DNA from: Nemopilema nomurai
Taxonomy: Eukaryota > Cnidaria > Scyphozoa > Rhizostomeae > Rhizostomatidae
Reading direction: 5' to 3'
Length of the DNA: 64,000 bases
NCBI GenBank assembly: GCA_003864495.1
Contig: ML133471.1
Coordinates: forward strand, 3,966,257-4,030,256
Position numbers and translations under genes: made by a program. The notes below the pieces were generated by a model that saw only the letters and a program-made list of their open reading frames with translations, was not told where the DNA came from and did no database searches. Of the stretch, positions 36,801 to 48,400 are shown one piece after another. Position 1 is the stretch's first letter. Each line of letters opens with the position of its first letter.

Positions 36801-39800
36801 ATTGCCGAATCTCACGAAACAGTCACAAATTTTCGTGAAACAATTACAAACAATCCATGAAAAGAAGCAGATGCACAGCAAAATTTGAAAAAGAAAAAAT
36901 TACCGTCTAGTCAAACACCTTAAAAATTCATCAACTAAATAAAACAAAGGACAATATGTCGAGAATGGAAGTGAGCGGAAGTTTGTGCCATTCCGTTGCA
37001 GCCAGAATCAGCCTGAATGATTTCATACGCAATGCCTGCCAGCACGGGGTCAATCAGTCTTCTACAGACAGAATCTGTCCATAGTGGACAGAATCAGTCT
37101 ATGGGAAGCGGAAATTTCTCAACCCAGCCTTGAGCTTTCATTTCATACGCAATGCCTGCCAGCACGGGGTCAATCAGTCTTCTACAGACAGAATCTGTCC
37201 ATAGTGGACAGAATCAGTCTATGGGAAGCGGGAAATTTCTCAACCAGCCTTGAGCTTTCATTTTATACGCAATGCCTGCCAGCATGGGGTCAATCAGTCT
37301 TCTACAGACAGAATCTGTCGATAGTGGACAGAATCAGTCTATGGGAAGCGGGAAATTTCTCAACCAGCCTTGAGCTTTCATTTCATACGCAATGCCTGCC
37401 AGCACGGGGTCAATCAGTCTTCTACAGACAGAATTTGTCCATAGTGGACAGAATCAGTCTATGGGAAGCGGGAAATTTCTCAACCAGCCTTGAGCTTTCA
37501 TTTCATACGCAATGCCTGCCAGCAGGGGGTCAATCAGTCTTCTACAGACAGAATCTGTCCATAGTGGACAGAATCAGTCCATGATAAGCGGGAAATTTCT
37601 CAACCAGCCTTGAGCTTTCATTTCATACGCAATGCCTGCCAGCATGGGGTCAATCAGTCTTCTACAGACAGAATCTGTCCATAGTGGACAGAATCAGTCT
37701 ATGGGAAGCGGGAAATTTCTCAACCAGCCTTGAGCTTTGGTTTCATACGCAATACAAACCTTTTGCATTGCGTAATTTTTCTCATTACAAATATGTTTAA
37801 AAACAGGCTGTGCGTCGAAAAATGCTAAATGTTTTAGACACTAAAATAAAGTGTTGATTTTATTTATCACTATTAATGTCTCTATCAATTTGTGACGTAA
37901 AGTTTTGGTGCAAATAGATATCCCCTTTTTTCGTCTTAGAAGAAAATAGGTATCCCTGTTTAATACCGTGTGCCTCTCTGGCCGGCCCCCGCCCCGATTA
38001 TGTAATTAAAAAAGATAAAGCGTGTTTTTAATGCAAGAAACTATTAAGTATACCCCCAATCATTGTCAAAGTGAACTACCTTTCCTATAGAACAGCGTGG
38101 CAAAGAGGAAGTAGCCTGGCTTTCTTTCCGACTTTCCGAGAAAGAGAAGCTTTCTTCAGTGACATGCGATATTTTTAGCAAAGTTGAGAGTTAATGCGAA
38201 ACCCCCTTCCAAAACAGCTGGAAATGAGACTTCTGATTACTCCTGGTATTTCTTACAAGAAACCATGTTCCCGACCCGCTTTCATTAGATATTGTAAACC
38301 GGGTCGACGTGTGTTTTGAATAAATTTAATGCTTGGCGGTCCCTTTCTTTCGAACGGTTGAAATATAAAGTTTTAACAATTGAATTTCATTTGTATTTTG
38401 CCGTGTGAGCCTTTCTGCTATCTTTGGGGTTCCATGGTTAATGATTATGAGATCAAAGAATGATTTATTTTGTGCATTTGTAATAGTTTGAAACAATGAC
38501 TGAGAGGCAGCGCTAGCGGTGGAATACAGGTCTATTGTGTAGCGTGCACTGTTTTGAATCCTTCAGACCACATGGGGAGTAAATGCATGTAGAAATCCTT
38601 GTGCAAATAAATCTTGACAACTAAACAAGGTGTTAACGTGTAATTCTGATACCTATGGCGGCTTTATGATGGCAATGAGAAACTCTAACCTGATTGGCTA
38701 ATATACCATATTCTGTCCATGAGGTTCTGTCTATGAAATGAACAGACAGATTCTGTCTGTGTCCGCATTGCAAATAACAACTACGCATTACAAATGCACC
38801 CTGTTCTGTTTGTCTGATTGTTTCAACATCCTATTTCAAAATGATTTCTTTTTATGTGTATGACAATCAAAACACATGCTGCAAATTAATTTGTTAGAGG
38901 CAAAAGCTGAGAAATAATAACATTTCTCTCTATTGGTAGCCAGAACAACTGTTCGTTTGCGATGATTCAGGGAACATTGTTGAAAGTCCTGACCCAAGGT
39001 ATTGTATTTGTACCTGCTAAAGCAATGTGTCAACATATCTATGGTTGATAATATCTTGAATGTATTTTAACAATTCTCTTTTTATAGTTCTTTTGTTATC
39101 CTAAATTTCTACAAAAAGAATCCGCCAGAGCAGGACTTGAACTCACAACCCTTAACTTTGTACGCCAAGTGCTCTACTGCTGAGCTATTGGGTCATGCTT
39201 TCAAGCCAGCACTTAAGGCCAAGCCATTTATCTGCACTGCCCCTCTTATTAACCAATTGCACAGGGGAGCCATTGCAATGTGCAGAGGCTGCCCACACCA
39301 GGAGGTTTCTGCACATGAAATTTAAGAGTTTTTCCTCTTATTTCGTTTAGCTTGGGGATGAAATTGAGCTCATGTGCACCATTGTTCATGCTTGCTCACA
39401 AGTACAGAGGTATGGAAATCTGTGGTCCCATATTTTTGAAAATGTTCAATATGATGATCCAGTACTCTGAGGTTTTTACCTTGCTTTTATTAATCCAAAA
39501 TTTCAACCCTGCTTTCTAGAAGCACAGGTTAAAAAGGTGGTTAGTGAATTTGAGACTGAAACTATTCAGAAAATGTTTTCCCTTTTAATTGAAATGTTGT
39601 GATCTCTTCTCCATTTGGAAGTTTATGTTATTTTGATAAATTTTTGTCAGGTGCCAATGCATCAATACATACACATTCAAAGGCAGCATTTATGGCATCT
39701 GTTGTATTTCCTGGTAAGGAGATCAAATTGACACATATGCAGCTAATAAGAGGAATCACGAATGACAAAACAGGGAAAAATTATGGGTATGCAATTACTG

Positions 39801-42306
39801 GAAGAACTATTTGAGATTTCTTTGGCCAGTTTAGTTGCTGCAAAGCTAGAAAGAAATGTATTCAAAATCCTTGCTTCTAATGAGTTGTCTTTAAATTAAT
39901 TAGAATAGCATGAAAGAATCCAGTCAGTGTTGAAACTTCAATGTTTCCAAGTGTTAAATCCTTGAACTCTGAAGGGTTTACATTTGCTCTGAAATCCCCA
40001 GCCCCAAATTTTTGTCTGCAAAAGTCTGTTCCTTCTGGTTAATTAACTTTGAATACTTCTAATTTTTTTTAATAAAGAGCTATGCTTCTTTAACAGGGTT
40101 TGGAAACCCTCTTAAAAACGTCTTGAAAGGCTGATACTTGAATTTTCTCTGGCATCACAGCTGATGATTTGGTTACATCTTCTAATATTGTAGCTACAAT
40201 GAAGAACTGATAATCCCAGTGATTGAGAACAGGCTGGCTGAAATATCACTAGTAGTAAGTGAAATCGTTGTTATTCATTCAAGGTCCTTAAGACATGTTG
40301 GGTCATCATAGACGAATGATGAATGGATTCGTTGTCAGAAGTCATAGAGAATCTGAAAATTTATGATTTTCCTCCATAATAGTATGGCCCTGGAATGAAT
40401 GATTTCGCGTTAGGATAATTTCTCTTGTATTAGCATGTGTGTAAGTGGGGAGCTTTATGCTTTCTACCATAGATAAATTATCTAGCACAAAACAGTACCC
40501 AGACATTTTTTACTCCGTTAATGTTATGGCTAACAGATATAAGAATGATCAGCTTGCAAAGTAAGCCACGGGAACAAGACTGGATCATGTGATGTAGCCT
40601 TTAGTAGTTGATAAATATCTAGCGGCGATTGCTCTCTATCTTTTGTATTTTTTATGCAGCTAATGATGTTTGTTCCAGGATCCACTTGAGCAAGCTATGA
40701 AGGACTACCCAGAAACCTGCTGTGTTCTTGTACGAAGGCATGGCATATATGTATGGGGTAAATCTTGGGAAAGAGCCAAGCTCATGTAAGTTTTTTTATA
40801 TGTTTTATACAACCATACGATTTGTAAGCTTTGTGTTTCGTCTTGCCGGAGATGTAACGTAGAGGAAACATTTAACAAGTCTAGGACAGATTCCCATTCA
40901 AGTTCTTGCATAATGCCTTGCATATTGTTGTAAATAAAAGTTAATGTTTGAAATCCGAAATCGTTCTGCTTCATTTTATCAGTTGGTTGTGCTGTGTCTC
41001 GTGCCCTTAAAAGTGTGTGAACAAGGGATCACGAAGGCTCTGCCACAACTCAGATATACTTTCTTGTTCGTTTCTCTCTGCAATTACCTCTCTCCATCTT
41101 TAACCTTCTACAAGACACAGAGCACAAAGCTTCATCCAATATAAACCCATTGTTACTATGATGTTTTGGTTTTATCAACTGTATTATTTATGCCGAAATT
41201 CGTATAAAGTTTGATGCATTATTTCTTTGAAATCCATTTGACATGGCAGCCACAACTAATGCTAATGTTACCAATCCTTGTTTCAAAACCAGCTGTTCAG
41301 TGTGTGTCGTTGCTTCACAAATTGCCCGTTATAGTAATAGCGGACTAACTGATGCGGCAATTTGGTACTTTGTAAAATGCTGATCAAGGCGAACCATAAT
41401 GCGAATGCACTTTTTCCTCAGTGCCAGAACTCGCCGATGGTTATCTGAACCATGTGATTCTCTACGAGTTAAACGTGAATTGATAAATTCTCAATTTACT
41501 TAAATGTGTAGTCTATTCATGGATGTAAATGTTTTTTAATTCGGTGGTCATTTGTTTTGTGTCAATGACACGTCTCCAATAATTCCTGTCGAAATTGATA
41601 CTGCGCAGGTGCATTTTGACGGAAATTCATCGCCATAGAATCAAGCAATATTAATTCATTAAAGCTTATAAAGCGCAAAATCAAAGAAAAAGTAATTTAT
41701 CTGTGGCGCGTTTCAACAACATTTTACAAAGTCCTCCGGTTCTACAACATCGAAAAACGTTATGTTTACCTAAAGGCGTTCTATCTGAAGATGAAGTAAT
41801 GTGTCTGCTAGTTTTTGGAGGAGGTTTTAGCACTAGTCTCATCATTTTCTCAGTTCGTCGGTAATTGATTGTTAGCACATTTCGACAATACCATTTCCTA
41901 CCCCTGGCAATGCCTGAGAGATAAACGGTTGTATACATCAGCAAAGATTACACGATTTCAATGTTATGTCTTGCCAGCAAAAACAAGATTTTATCATTTA
42001 TCCCCAGTTACTATCGTTTACATTTTTGCTTGACAAGAAGTGATATTAAGTCATTCAAGCTAGCAATATGTAGTTTTTAATTTCAAACTATGAATTTAAA
42101 AGAAAATGCCCTGTGTTTGCGTTGCTTGCCTCAATGCTTTATCATATATTTTTGATATAATTGTTTCAATTGCTCGTAGAATAATGTTTCTAAAGCTATG
42201 CAATTTTCGCAGGTGCGAATGTTTTGACTATTTATTCGAGATGGCTGTCCAAATGAAGTTGCACGGCGTTGATCCTTCGCAGAGGCCACCTGAAGCTGCT
42301 GTGTGA
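33818..42306 (+). CDS. APIP: APIP, methylthioribulose-1-phosphate dehydratase (MtnB type)
   Basis: Catalyses dehydration of methylthioribulose-1-phosphate in cytosolic methionine salvage; the family is zinc-dependent. Exons: 1 from ATG 33818 (3' end unresolved), 34850-34944, 35211-35262, 38940-38998, 39352-39410, 39651-39786, 40194-40254, 40679-40785, 42213-42306 (TGA). Exons 2-9 give 220 residues in perfect phase; human APIP has 242. Seen: [23 protein letters not shown], the substrate-site Cys (SSCAPLFM), zinc ligands IHTHS and RRHG. The residue matching human catalytic Glu139 is Gln (CAG at 39740-39742). Exon 1 reads [20 protein letters not shown] and onward. A phase-0 donor after codon 16 (GAG|GTTGGC, 33865) fits but is weak. 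Intron 3 holds a transposable element and intron 4 a SINE head. Confidence 0.93.
35561..35928 (+). repeat. Left terminal inverted repeat of the APIP-intron element
   Basis: 368 bases, inverted copy of 38438-38805. It contains the palindromic CAGACAGAATCTGTCTG and further GACAGAA motifs within 60-100 bases of the tip, which recur in the internal array. Confidence 0.9.
37021..37740 (+). repeat. Six 120-bp tandem repeats inside the element
   Basis: Six copies of exactly 120 bases, starting TTTCATACGCAATGCC, with few substitutions between copies and a partial seventh start at 37741. Each unit carries ACAGACAGAATCTGTC and TGGACAGAATCAGTC, echoing the palindromic motif in the terminal repeats. As 120 is a multiple of 3, one frame stays open through the array (166 codons at 37084-37584), but this looks like a by-product of the repeat length. 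Confidence 0.92.
38438..38805 (-). repeat. Right terminal inverted repeat of the APIP-intron element
   Basis: 368 bases, reverse complement of 35561-35928. It ends GCACCCTGTT at 38805, followed by CTGT, which matches the four bases before the left arm. Confidence 0.9.
39121..39194 (-). repeat. tRNA-derived SINE head (degenerate tRNA)
   Basis: Minus strand, 74 bases, tRNA-sized. Box A-like TAGCTCAGCAGTAGAGCAC and box B-like GAGTTCAAGTCC are present, with a paired D-stem (GCTC/GAGC) and an anticodon arm with loop GTACAAA. The acceptor stem (GACCCAA against TCTGGCG) and the T-stem do not pair well, so this is not a working tRNA. It fits the RNA polymerase III head of a SINE in APIP intron 4. 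Confidence 0.6.
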
Positions 42307-43721
42307 TTGGCAGAGAAATACACAACGAATTCGAATACTAACACGGTCAACACGAATTTTATACTGTTTGTATGATCAACTAATATAGATTAGCCTGTAT
42401 GGATATTTTAAATGACCTATAAGAGTCAGAAAGGTCTCCGTGATACGTATCAAATCTCGTTTTCTGTGCAGTTTTGTTCTAAATTATAATTAACCAAACT
42501 CACTTCTCAAAGCGAAACTAGAAAATCTCCAAGCACATCATCGTGTACCTTGGCCTAAACATTGATGTTGATATGAATTATAATGCCTTGTCATAATAAT
42601 GCACTTCTATTCACTGGCGCTTCGTCTCCGTGCCATCTGCTGCGAGCTGTGTGGCATGTTACAGTCCATGATTCTTCTCATATTAAGTGATTGGATCCTG
42701 TGTCCAGACATTCAGCTACTTTCATTATCATCTGGTCTTTCTGTGTAATGGAACTAATCGACTAATTATCCTAATTGACCTAATTACCTAATTACCCTTT
42801 ACCCTAATTGACCAATGGGTTGTTGGTATGAATTGGCATGATTCATTGGAAAGCCCACCTCAAAAGTTATCCGTAACAATATCGAATTTTTCGCTTTTAA
42901 AGGTAAATTGTCGTTGCAATGCTCCATGAGCATGAATTATAATAATTTTAATACATTTAAATAATCATCATATTCGGCGTACTAATCCATTGTAATGGGA
43001 TGTCGGAGCAATGTTGAGTGACCGCATGACCCTTCCATCGCTTGAATTCCCTACTGCAAGTGTCTTTTCAAACAGTATTTGCGATGGCATAACTTGTTTC
43101 TGTGTTTTGCAAGCGCGCAGCTGTGCTGAAATGATGATTCAATTTTCGACTCATCTGCAAAGATAAAGCATTTCAAAGGGGATTGCGGTGAATCGAATCG
43201 TCTGTTCATCAGGCCAATTCAAATTGCTAGCTATTTACAAATCTTTATCTCGCGAATGCATCGGGAAAATCAATTTATAAATTAGTATCTTTGGACATAT
43301 TTAGACTGGTCTGCTCAAGATGATCGAAAATGACTGTCTTAAGTGGTTGTGACGTAATCAGATGTGGAATTCTTTCACGCAAACTGGTGGAATTTAGTTT
43401 TGGTTGTCTTAGCGCAGTCTAAGGAAGGACTATTCTCGGGATACTAACCAAGAAATTCGAGGCATCCTCAATCGGATAAGAGCAATCCAGAGAATATAAT
43501 TATATCGGATGTTGCATCGAAAATTACCCGTGCGTGATATAGGGATGAGCAAACAAGATATTGACAGGAGAACCTCTTTGGCTTACCAAATGTTTATTGC
43601 TGATGCTTATCTTCTTTGATCGAAAGGCGCTTGAAAATATCATTTGGAGCATGTCCTCTTGAATGTCGTCATTTAGGTACCACCTCTTGTCTGCTGAGGA
43701 ATAGGTATTTGGCTTGCAATC
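42307..43721. other. Intergenic: APIP 3' flank and 5' flank of the fusion gene
   Basis: Both flanking genes point right. A short run of CTAATTACC/CTAATTGACC units lies at about 42770-42812. No gene or RNA recognised; the promoter of the fusion gene should lie in the last few hundred bases. Confidence 0.4.
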
Positions 43722-45461
43722 ATGCTTTTCGCAAAGTTCTCTGTTTTCTGTTTTGGATTGGTTTGTTTTTTGCCACTGAGTATCGGCGGCGGGATGCAGC
43801 GATCAGCTTTGAACCAAACGATGGGAGGAGAAGCCGTTTGCAGCGATGGCACTAAACCAGTTTATTACATCGAAAGAACAAATTCTCGGAAATGGATCAT
43901 ATTTTTAGAAAGTGGTGGGGGATGTTTCGATTACGGCTCTTGTCTGCGAAGAAAAACCGCAGAACCGTATCTATTTGGCGCTGCGTTGTACCCGCAAGAG
44001 ATAACCGGAGAAGACATTTTATCCTCCTCAGATCGTAGCAATCTGTTTCGCCGCTACAATAAAGTGCTTGTACCGTATTGCAGCAGTGACATGTGGCTTG
44101 GAAATAGGACTATCGTTTTTCAAAGTATGGAAGGGAAGACGCTGCGGGTAGCGTTTCGCGGTGCTGCGATTTTCCGCGCGGTCATCGACCACCTAGATGC
44201 ATATGGACTGGTGAACGCAAGCGAAATCTGGCTGGCAGGCAGTAGTGCTGGCGGCATTGGCGTTCTGAATCATGCGGAGTTTATCAGCCGAAATTATAAA
44301 GCGAAGATGTTCGCATTGACCGACTCATCATGGTTTGTTAATTATCAAAATATGCTGGCTCATGAAGGCATGAAAAGATTCATTGCTGAAGTGAGCACGG
44401 TCCAGGGATGTTATGATACGAGTTTGCAGTATCCGTGCTGTCTGTCGATATTCTGTATGGTTTCGAAGCGGTATTTCCCGCGCGGTGTTCAACTTTTCAA
44501 CATTTTGAGCCGCTATGACATATACAGTTTGTCGAAAGGCATTATATTTTCGGGAAAGCTAACCAGCTTTGAGAGAACAAGCAAAATCGTTTCGGACATG
44601 CTGGCTTTCGGCGGCGAAATCTCCCATTCATTGCGCGTAACCAGTTCAATGCCAAACGTGCACTCCATAATAGCTTCCTGCATCCAGCATACATTTTTGG
44701 CTACGAGCTCTTTGTGGTCTCCCGGCGGCCTTTTCAATTCGCGCGTCGAGACGTCATTCAAATTCCCCTTGTTTGTTTTTCGTCATTCTGTGAGGAAAGG
44801 AAGGTGGAACAAAGTGATCGTCAAAGGAAAAACCATTAACAAAATACTTCAGAACTGGTATGAAGCCTCCATTGTCTCGGGGGAGCTGCAAACACGCAAT
44901 GGGAGTGACCTGTCAAGAAAAGGACCCTCCATGTTATCGGATTCATGCCAACGAGTTCAGTGCAACCCCACTTGCCCGAAATCGATCGAATTTTACTCCG
45001 AAGAAAGCCCATGGCCTAAATGGGGTCAATGGTTGCTCTTAATGCTATACCTCCTATTCACCCTTATTTGCGTAGCAGTAAAAGTTTTTTGGTTGGTGCA
45101 GCGAATAAGACAAAATCGCATCCAGAACCAGTTCATAGATTCTCTTTATAATAATTCGACTGCTTTAAAAGCAGTAGGACTGCCTTGTTGTATTCCATCA
45201 AACTACATTGGCCTTTCGTGCATGGACGTTGAGTATTCAGTAACTATTGAGGGAAATAAAAGGCACTTGCACGAGGGGAAGAAGCTTTGCTGGGGTATTA
45301 GGGGTGAGCAAGAAGGTGGGAAAGAGCGAAGACAGATATTGAAGGGAATAAACGCTTACTTTAACCCTGGACAACTGGTGGCCATTATGGGTCCTTCGGG
45401 GAGTGGAAAGACAACATTGCTAGACATTTTGACTGGCAGGAAGGATTCGAAGGAGTCAAAA
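43722..45461 (+). CDS. Fusion exon 1: signal peptide, Notum-like hydrolase, membrane segment, Walker A
   Basis: One uninterrupted 580-codon exon contains both halves of the fusion. The hydrolase part has the nucleophile motif GSSAGG (Ser175), an Asp in SRYDIYS (Asp266) and a His in ASCIQHTF (His323), in the order and spacing of the Notum Ser-Asp-His triad, plus PYCSSDMW and a C-terminal CNPTCP that match Notum (PYCSSDVW, CNPSCP). The Trp of the Notum GGWYC loop is replaced by Gly (ESGGGCF). A hydrophobic stretch ([20 protein letters not shown]) follows, then the ABCG start and Walker [10 protein letters not shown] (557-565). Confidence 0.95.
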
Positions 45462-48400
45462 GTATGTACTTCTTTGCAAATTTTATCATACTTTATTTGA
45501 AGTGGTGGGACTTCAATTTACCCTTATCGTATTTCGGCTGTCGAGCACCTTTTGAAGTTTCGGTAAGATCAGAAAGTCTCAAAGGGTAAGATCAAAAATG
45601 CAAATAACTGGACGTTCTTTTTCATCCTGCCTCGTTTGGGCATTCTCTAGGACGAGAAAATGATTGCGCTTTGTAATACTTCTGGAGAATTACATTGTGC
45701 TATCGGACTTCTATCGGGAAAAGGGTTGTGATCTTATAACAACAATATGTTGCTGTAAGATCTTCGAAAATTAACCATTTAAATTTACGGCAAACCATCA
45801 ACTGAGAAATTACTGCCCTTGTATGGCTCTTCTTTAAGAAACACTTGGTCTTGTCGTGACCTGGAAACGAATGTAATCATTCTGACGTCAGCATGTACAG
45901 TCAGGCCCAATCCCATAGCAACTGATTGCTCAATTTCATGGGGTACTAGATATTATGGAACTAAAAATATGTGAATGTTTGAGTACCAACGATATGAGGC
46001 TGCCCAATCATATGTCCTATCACATGCAATTAAGATGTACGAACTCCATAAAATGACGTCATTCTGATTCGTACATCCGTCTGTACGGCAGGTTTTCATA
46101 AACGGCTTGAGCAACAGCGAAACACGCGAGTGGTTTAAAAGCAACAGTGGCTATGTGATGCAGTTGGCGACCCCGTACTACGAGGAGCTGACTGTTAGGG
46201 AGAACCTGTCTTTCAGTGCTTTGATGAGGCTTCCAAAGACCATGTCAGCAAAAAGCAGGATGATGAGAGTGGAGCAAGTTCTAGGGCAGGTGAGGTCTGC
46301 AGCAGAGAGGAAGGGGGACCCCTGGCCGTCACATTTGATAATGTGTAGTTTATGGGGTCTGCCTTTTGGTAGTTTCCTATAAGTGCTTCTAACATAAATC
46401 AATTGGGGATTTTGACCGATAATAAGCCTATGCACATTGAATGCAGTAATTACATAACGTATCACTGCATACAGCGTGAATTGGATTTGTTCTATGCAAA
46501 ACAATTTTTAAGAATAAGTAACAAGCATTGAGCTGATATCATTTATCCGGGGATAGTATGATGTTTTTTCCATTTGATTTCCAAGTAAACAGGTCCATTC
46601 GCAGCAACGTTGAGCTTCAAAGCAGTTTCAGAAATGTTCATAAATTTTTAACTGTGCTTGCCTTGCAAAGCTAAATCGAGTATTCATTTTGCCTGAAACC
46701 TTTCTCTGTAGACTGGGCTCAATGACTACGCGGATGTTGTTGTTGGGAGTGCCGTGGGGCCTGGGCTGAGCGGAGGACAGGTATGTTTGTTGTTTATTCG
46801 CGGGAATTTTAACCTGACGTTAGGTCTTAAAGTGGCGTCTTTTGTTGCCAGTTGATAGCCGTAATGTGAGTAAAGCCGCCAAGAAATAATACTGTTGAAG
46901 CAGGTGCCCTGCGAAATCTGAAGCAGATGAGTCAATTAAACCAGCTTTAAATCTTATCTGAGCGTGAATACAAGCTTCCTTCTCCATTTGGGCGTTGTTT
47001 GCTCCGTAACGTTGTAAAGTTTGCTGACGAAAACATCCTTGCTTTATTATGACACTGTTTTCTGTCCAGGTTCTGGTTTGCCATTTTCAGCAGCTGTAAA
47101 TGAAAACGTCTTGTTTCCAGGACTGTTACTCTCGCTGCAGATGCATCATATCTTTTCATTGTCAATTATTCATAATCCAGACATCTTTCTTTAAATGTAT
47201 CGTTCTGTAATCCTAAGCGAGTTGTTTCAAGCAATCCTTTTCCAATATGACAACTTTATCCTAACCTAAAACTTAATTGCGTTCTGCAGGCATATCTGCG
47301 GGAAACCCTCGCCATGTCCTGCATTTTCACTTCATATATAGAGTATTATTACGACGATTTTTGTCTTTTCGCAGAAACGCCGTCTTTGTGTGGCGGTGCA
47401 GCTCTTAAGAGTTCCAAGTGTCCTCTTTCTGGACGAGCCAACTTCAGGTTTGCAATCGATGTTATCTTGTCGGTTATCTACATTCTAATTGAACTTAGGC
47501 CCAAACCCTTCCAATGCATGATTTTTGCGAACACGTTTTGGTTCTCATCCGGTTTGCTGTAACCTCTGACGTCATTTATCGCTCTCCCCAGGCCTTGACT
47601 CCGCTTCTTCACTCGAGCTTCTTGAAACCCTGCACGGACTAACTCTCTCGGGCAGACTTGTTGTGCTAACCATACATCAACCTCGAATCGAGATCTTCCA
47701 CATGTTTGACCGAATTTTATTCCTCTCTGGAGGCCATGTAAGTATTAATTTGCTTGGAACATTTTACTGATATAATCATTCACTGATAAAGATAAGAATT
47801 GTTGCCGTATGCCATGCTACCCCTAATGAGTACCCTCTCTCACATGAAGTCTTTCCTCTGTTAAGCTCACTCAATGACCTTTTTCTCATATTGAATTTTT
47901 TCCTTTAATCAGTGCTATATCAGTTTCCCAAAATCTACTTAAATCTACTAAATCATATATATAAGTTAAATTATATTATTTGAAAAACCTACCATTCCTG
48001 ATAATCTTTTCTTTTTACTTGCTAATGATGATTACCGTAATCTCGCCTTCCACCAGCAGATCAATTTCGGTGCTCTACTTAAGTTCACCTTTCTTCGGGT
48101 TTTTGTCTATTTTCAGTTGTTTCTGTGCGTTTCTTGAGATCTTCAATGCAAGTGGTCATCAAATGAGAAATATCCAAAAAACGTTTTATCTATTAGGTAG
48201 CCTATTACGGCTCACCGATAATGGCACCGACAATGATCGCCGAAGCCTTGAAAAGTTCAGGAGAGGTACGATTATATTGCAACTGTTGTCTTGTCCTTTT
48301 TTGTCGGAAGCATTTGTAGATATTTGCTCTTCTGAAGTCTGATCTGAAATTAAATTAAAGATAATGTAAGAAAATGTTTTGAAATGTCTTTGGAACGATT

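Larger units (their letters stand above)
35561..38805. mobile_element. Foldback-type DNA transposon with 368-bp terminal inverted repeats, non-autonomous
   Basis: Bases 35561-35928 reappear reverse-complemented at 38438-38805 with only about two mismatches. Arms start AACAGGGTGCATTTG and end CAAATGCACCCTGTT. The flanks carry a matching CTGT on each side (35557-35560 and 38806-38809), a possible 4-bp target duplication. The element sits inside APIP intron 3, with its right end only 134 bases before exon 4. No transposase frame lies inside; the interior has a 6-copy 120-bp array and further GGACAGAA motifs. Near-identical arms suggest a fairly recent insertion or arm conversion. The superfamily is unclear: arms this long suit MULE or foldback elements, but the 4-bp duplication does not fit MULEs. 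Confidence 0.85.

Noticed and set aside
37084..37584. 166-residue repetitive open frame
   Set aside because: It exists because the DNA repeat is 120 bases, a multiple of three; one frame slip between copies 1 and 2 shows no selection on the reading.
37021..37740. Possible CRISPR-like array
   Set aside because: Repeats are contiguous 120-bp units with no unique spacers, inside a eukaryotic intronic transposable element.
39121..39194. Functional tRNA gene
   Set aside because: Acceptor and T-stem pairings fail at several positions; better explained as a SINE head.
39352..39410. Apparent 2-base frameshift in APIP at CTIVHACSQ
   Set aside because: Reading the exon in the phase set by its neighbours gives [14 protein letters not shown], matching the family; there is no frameshift.
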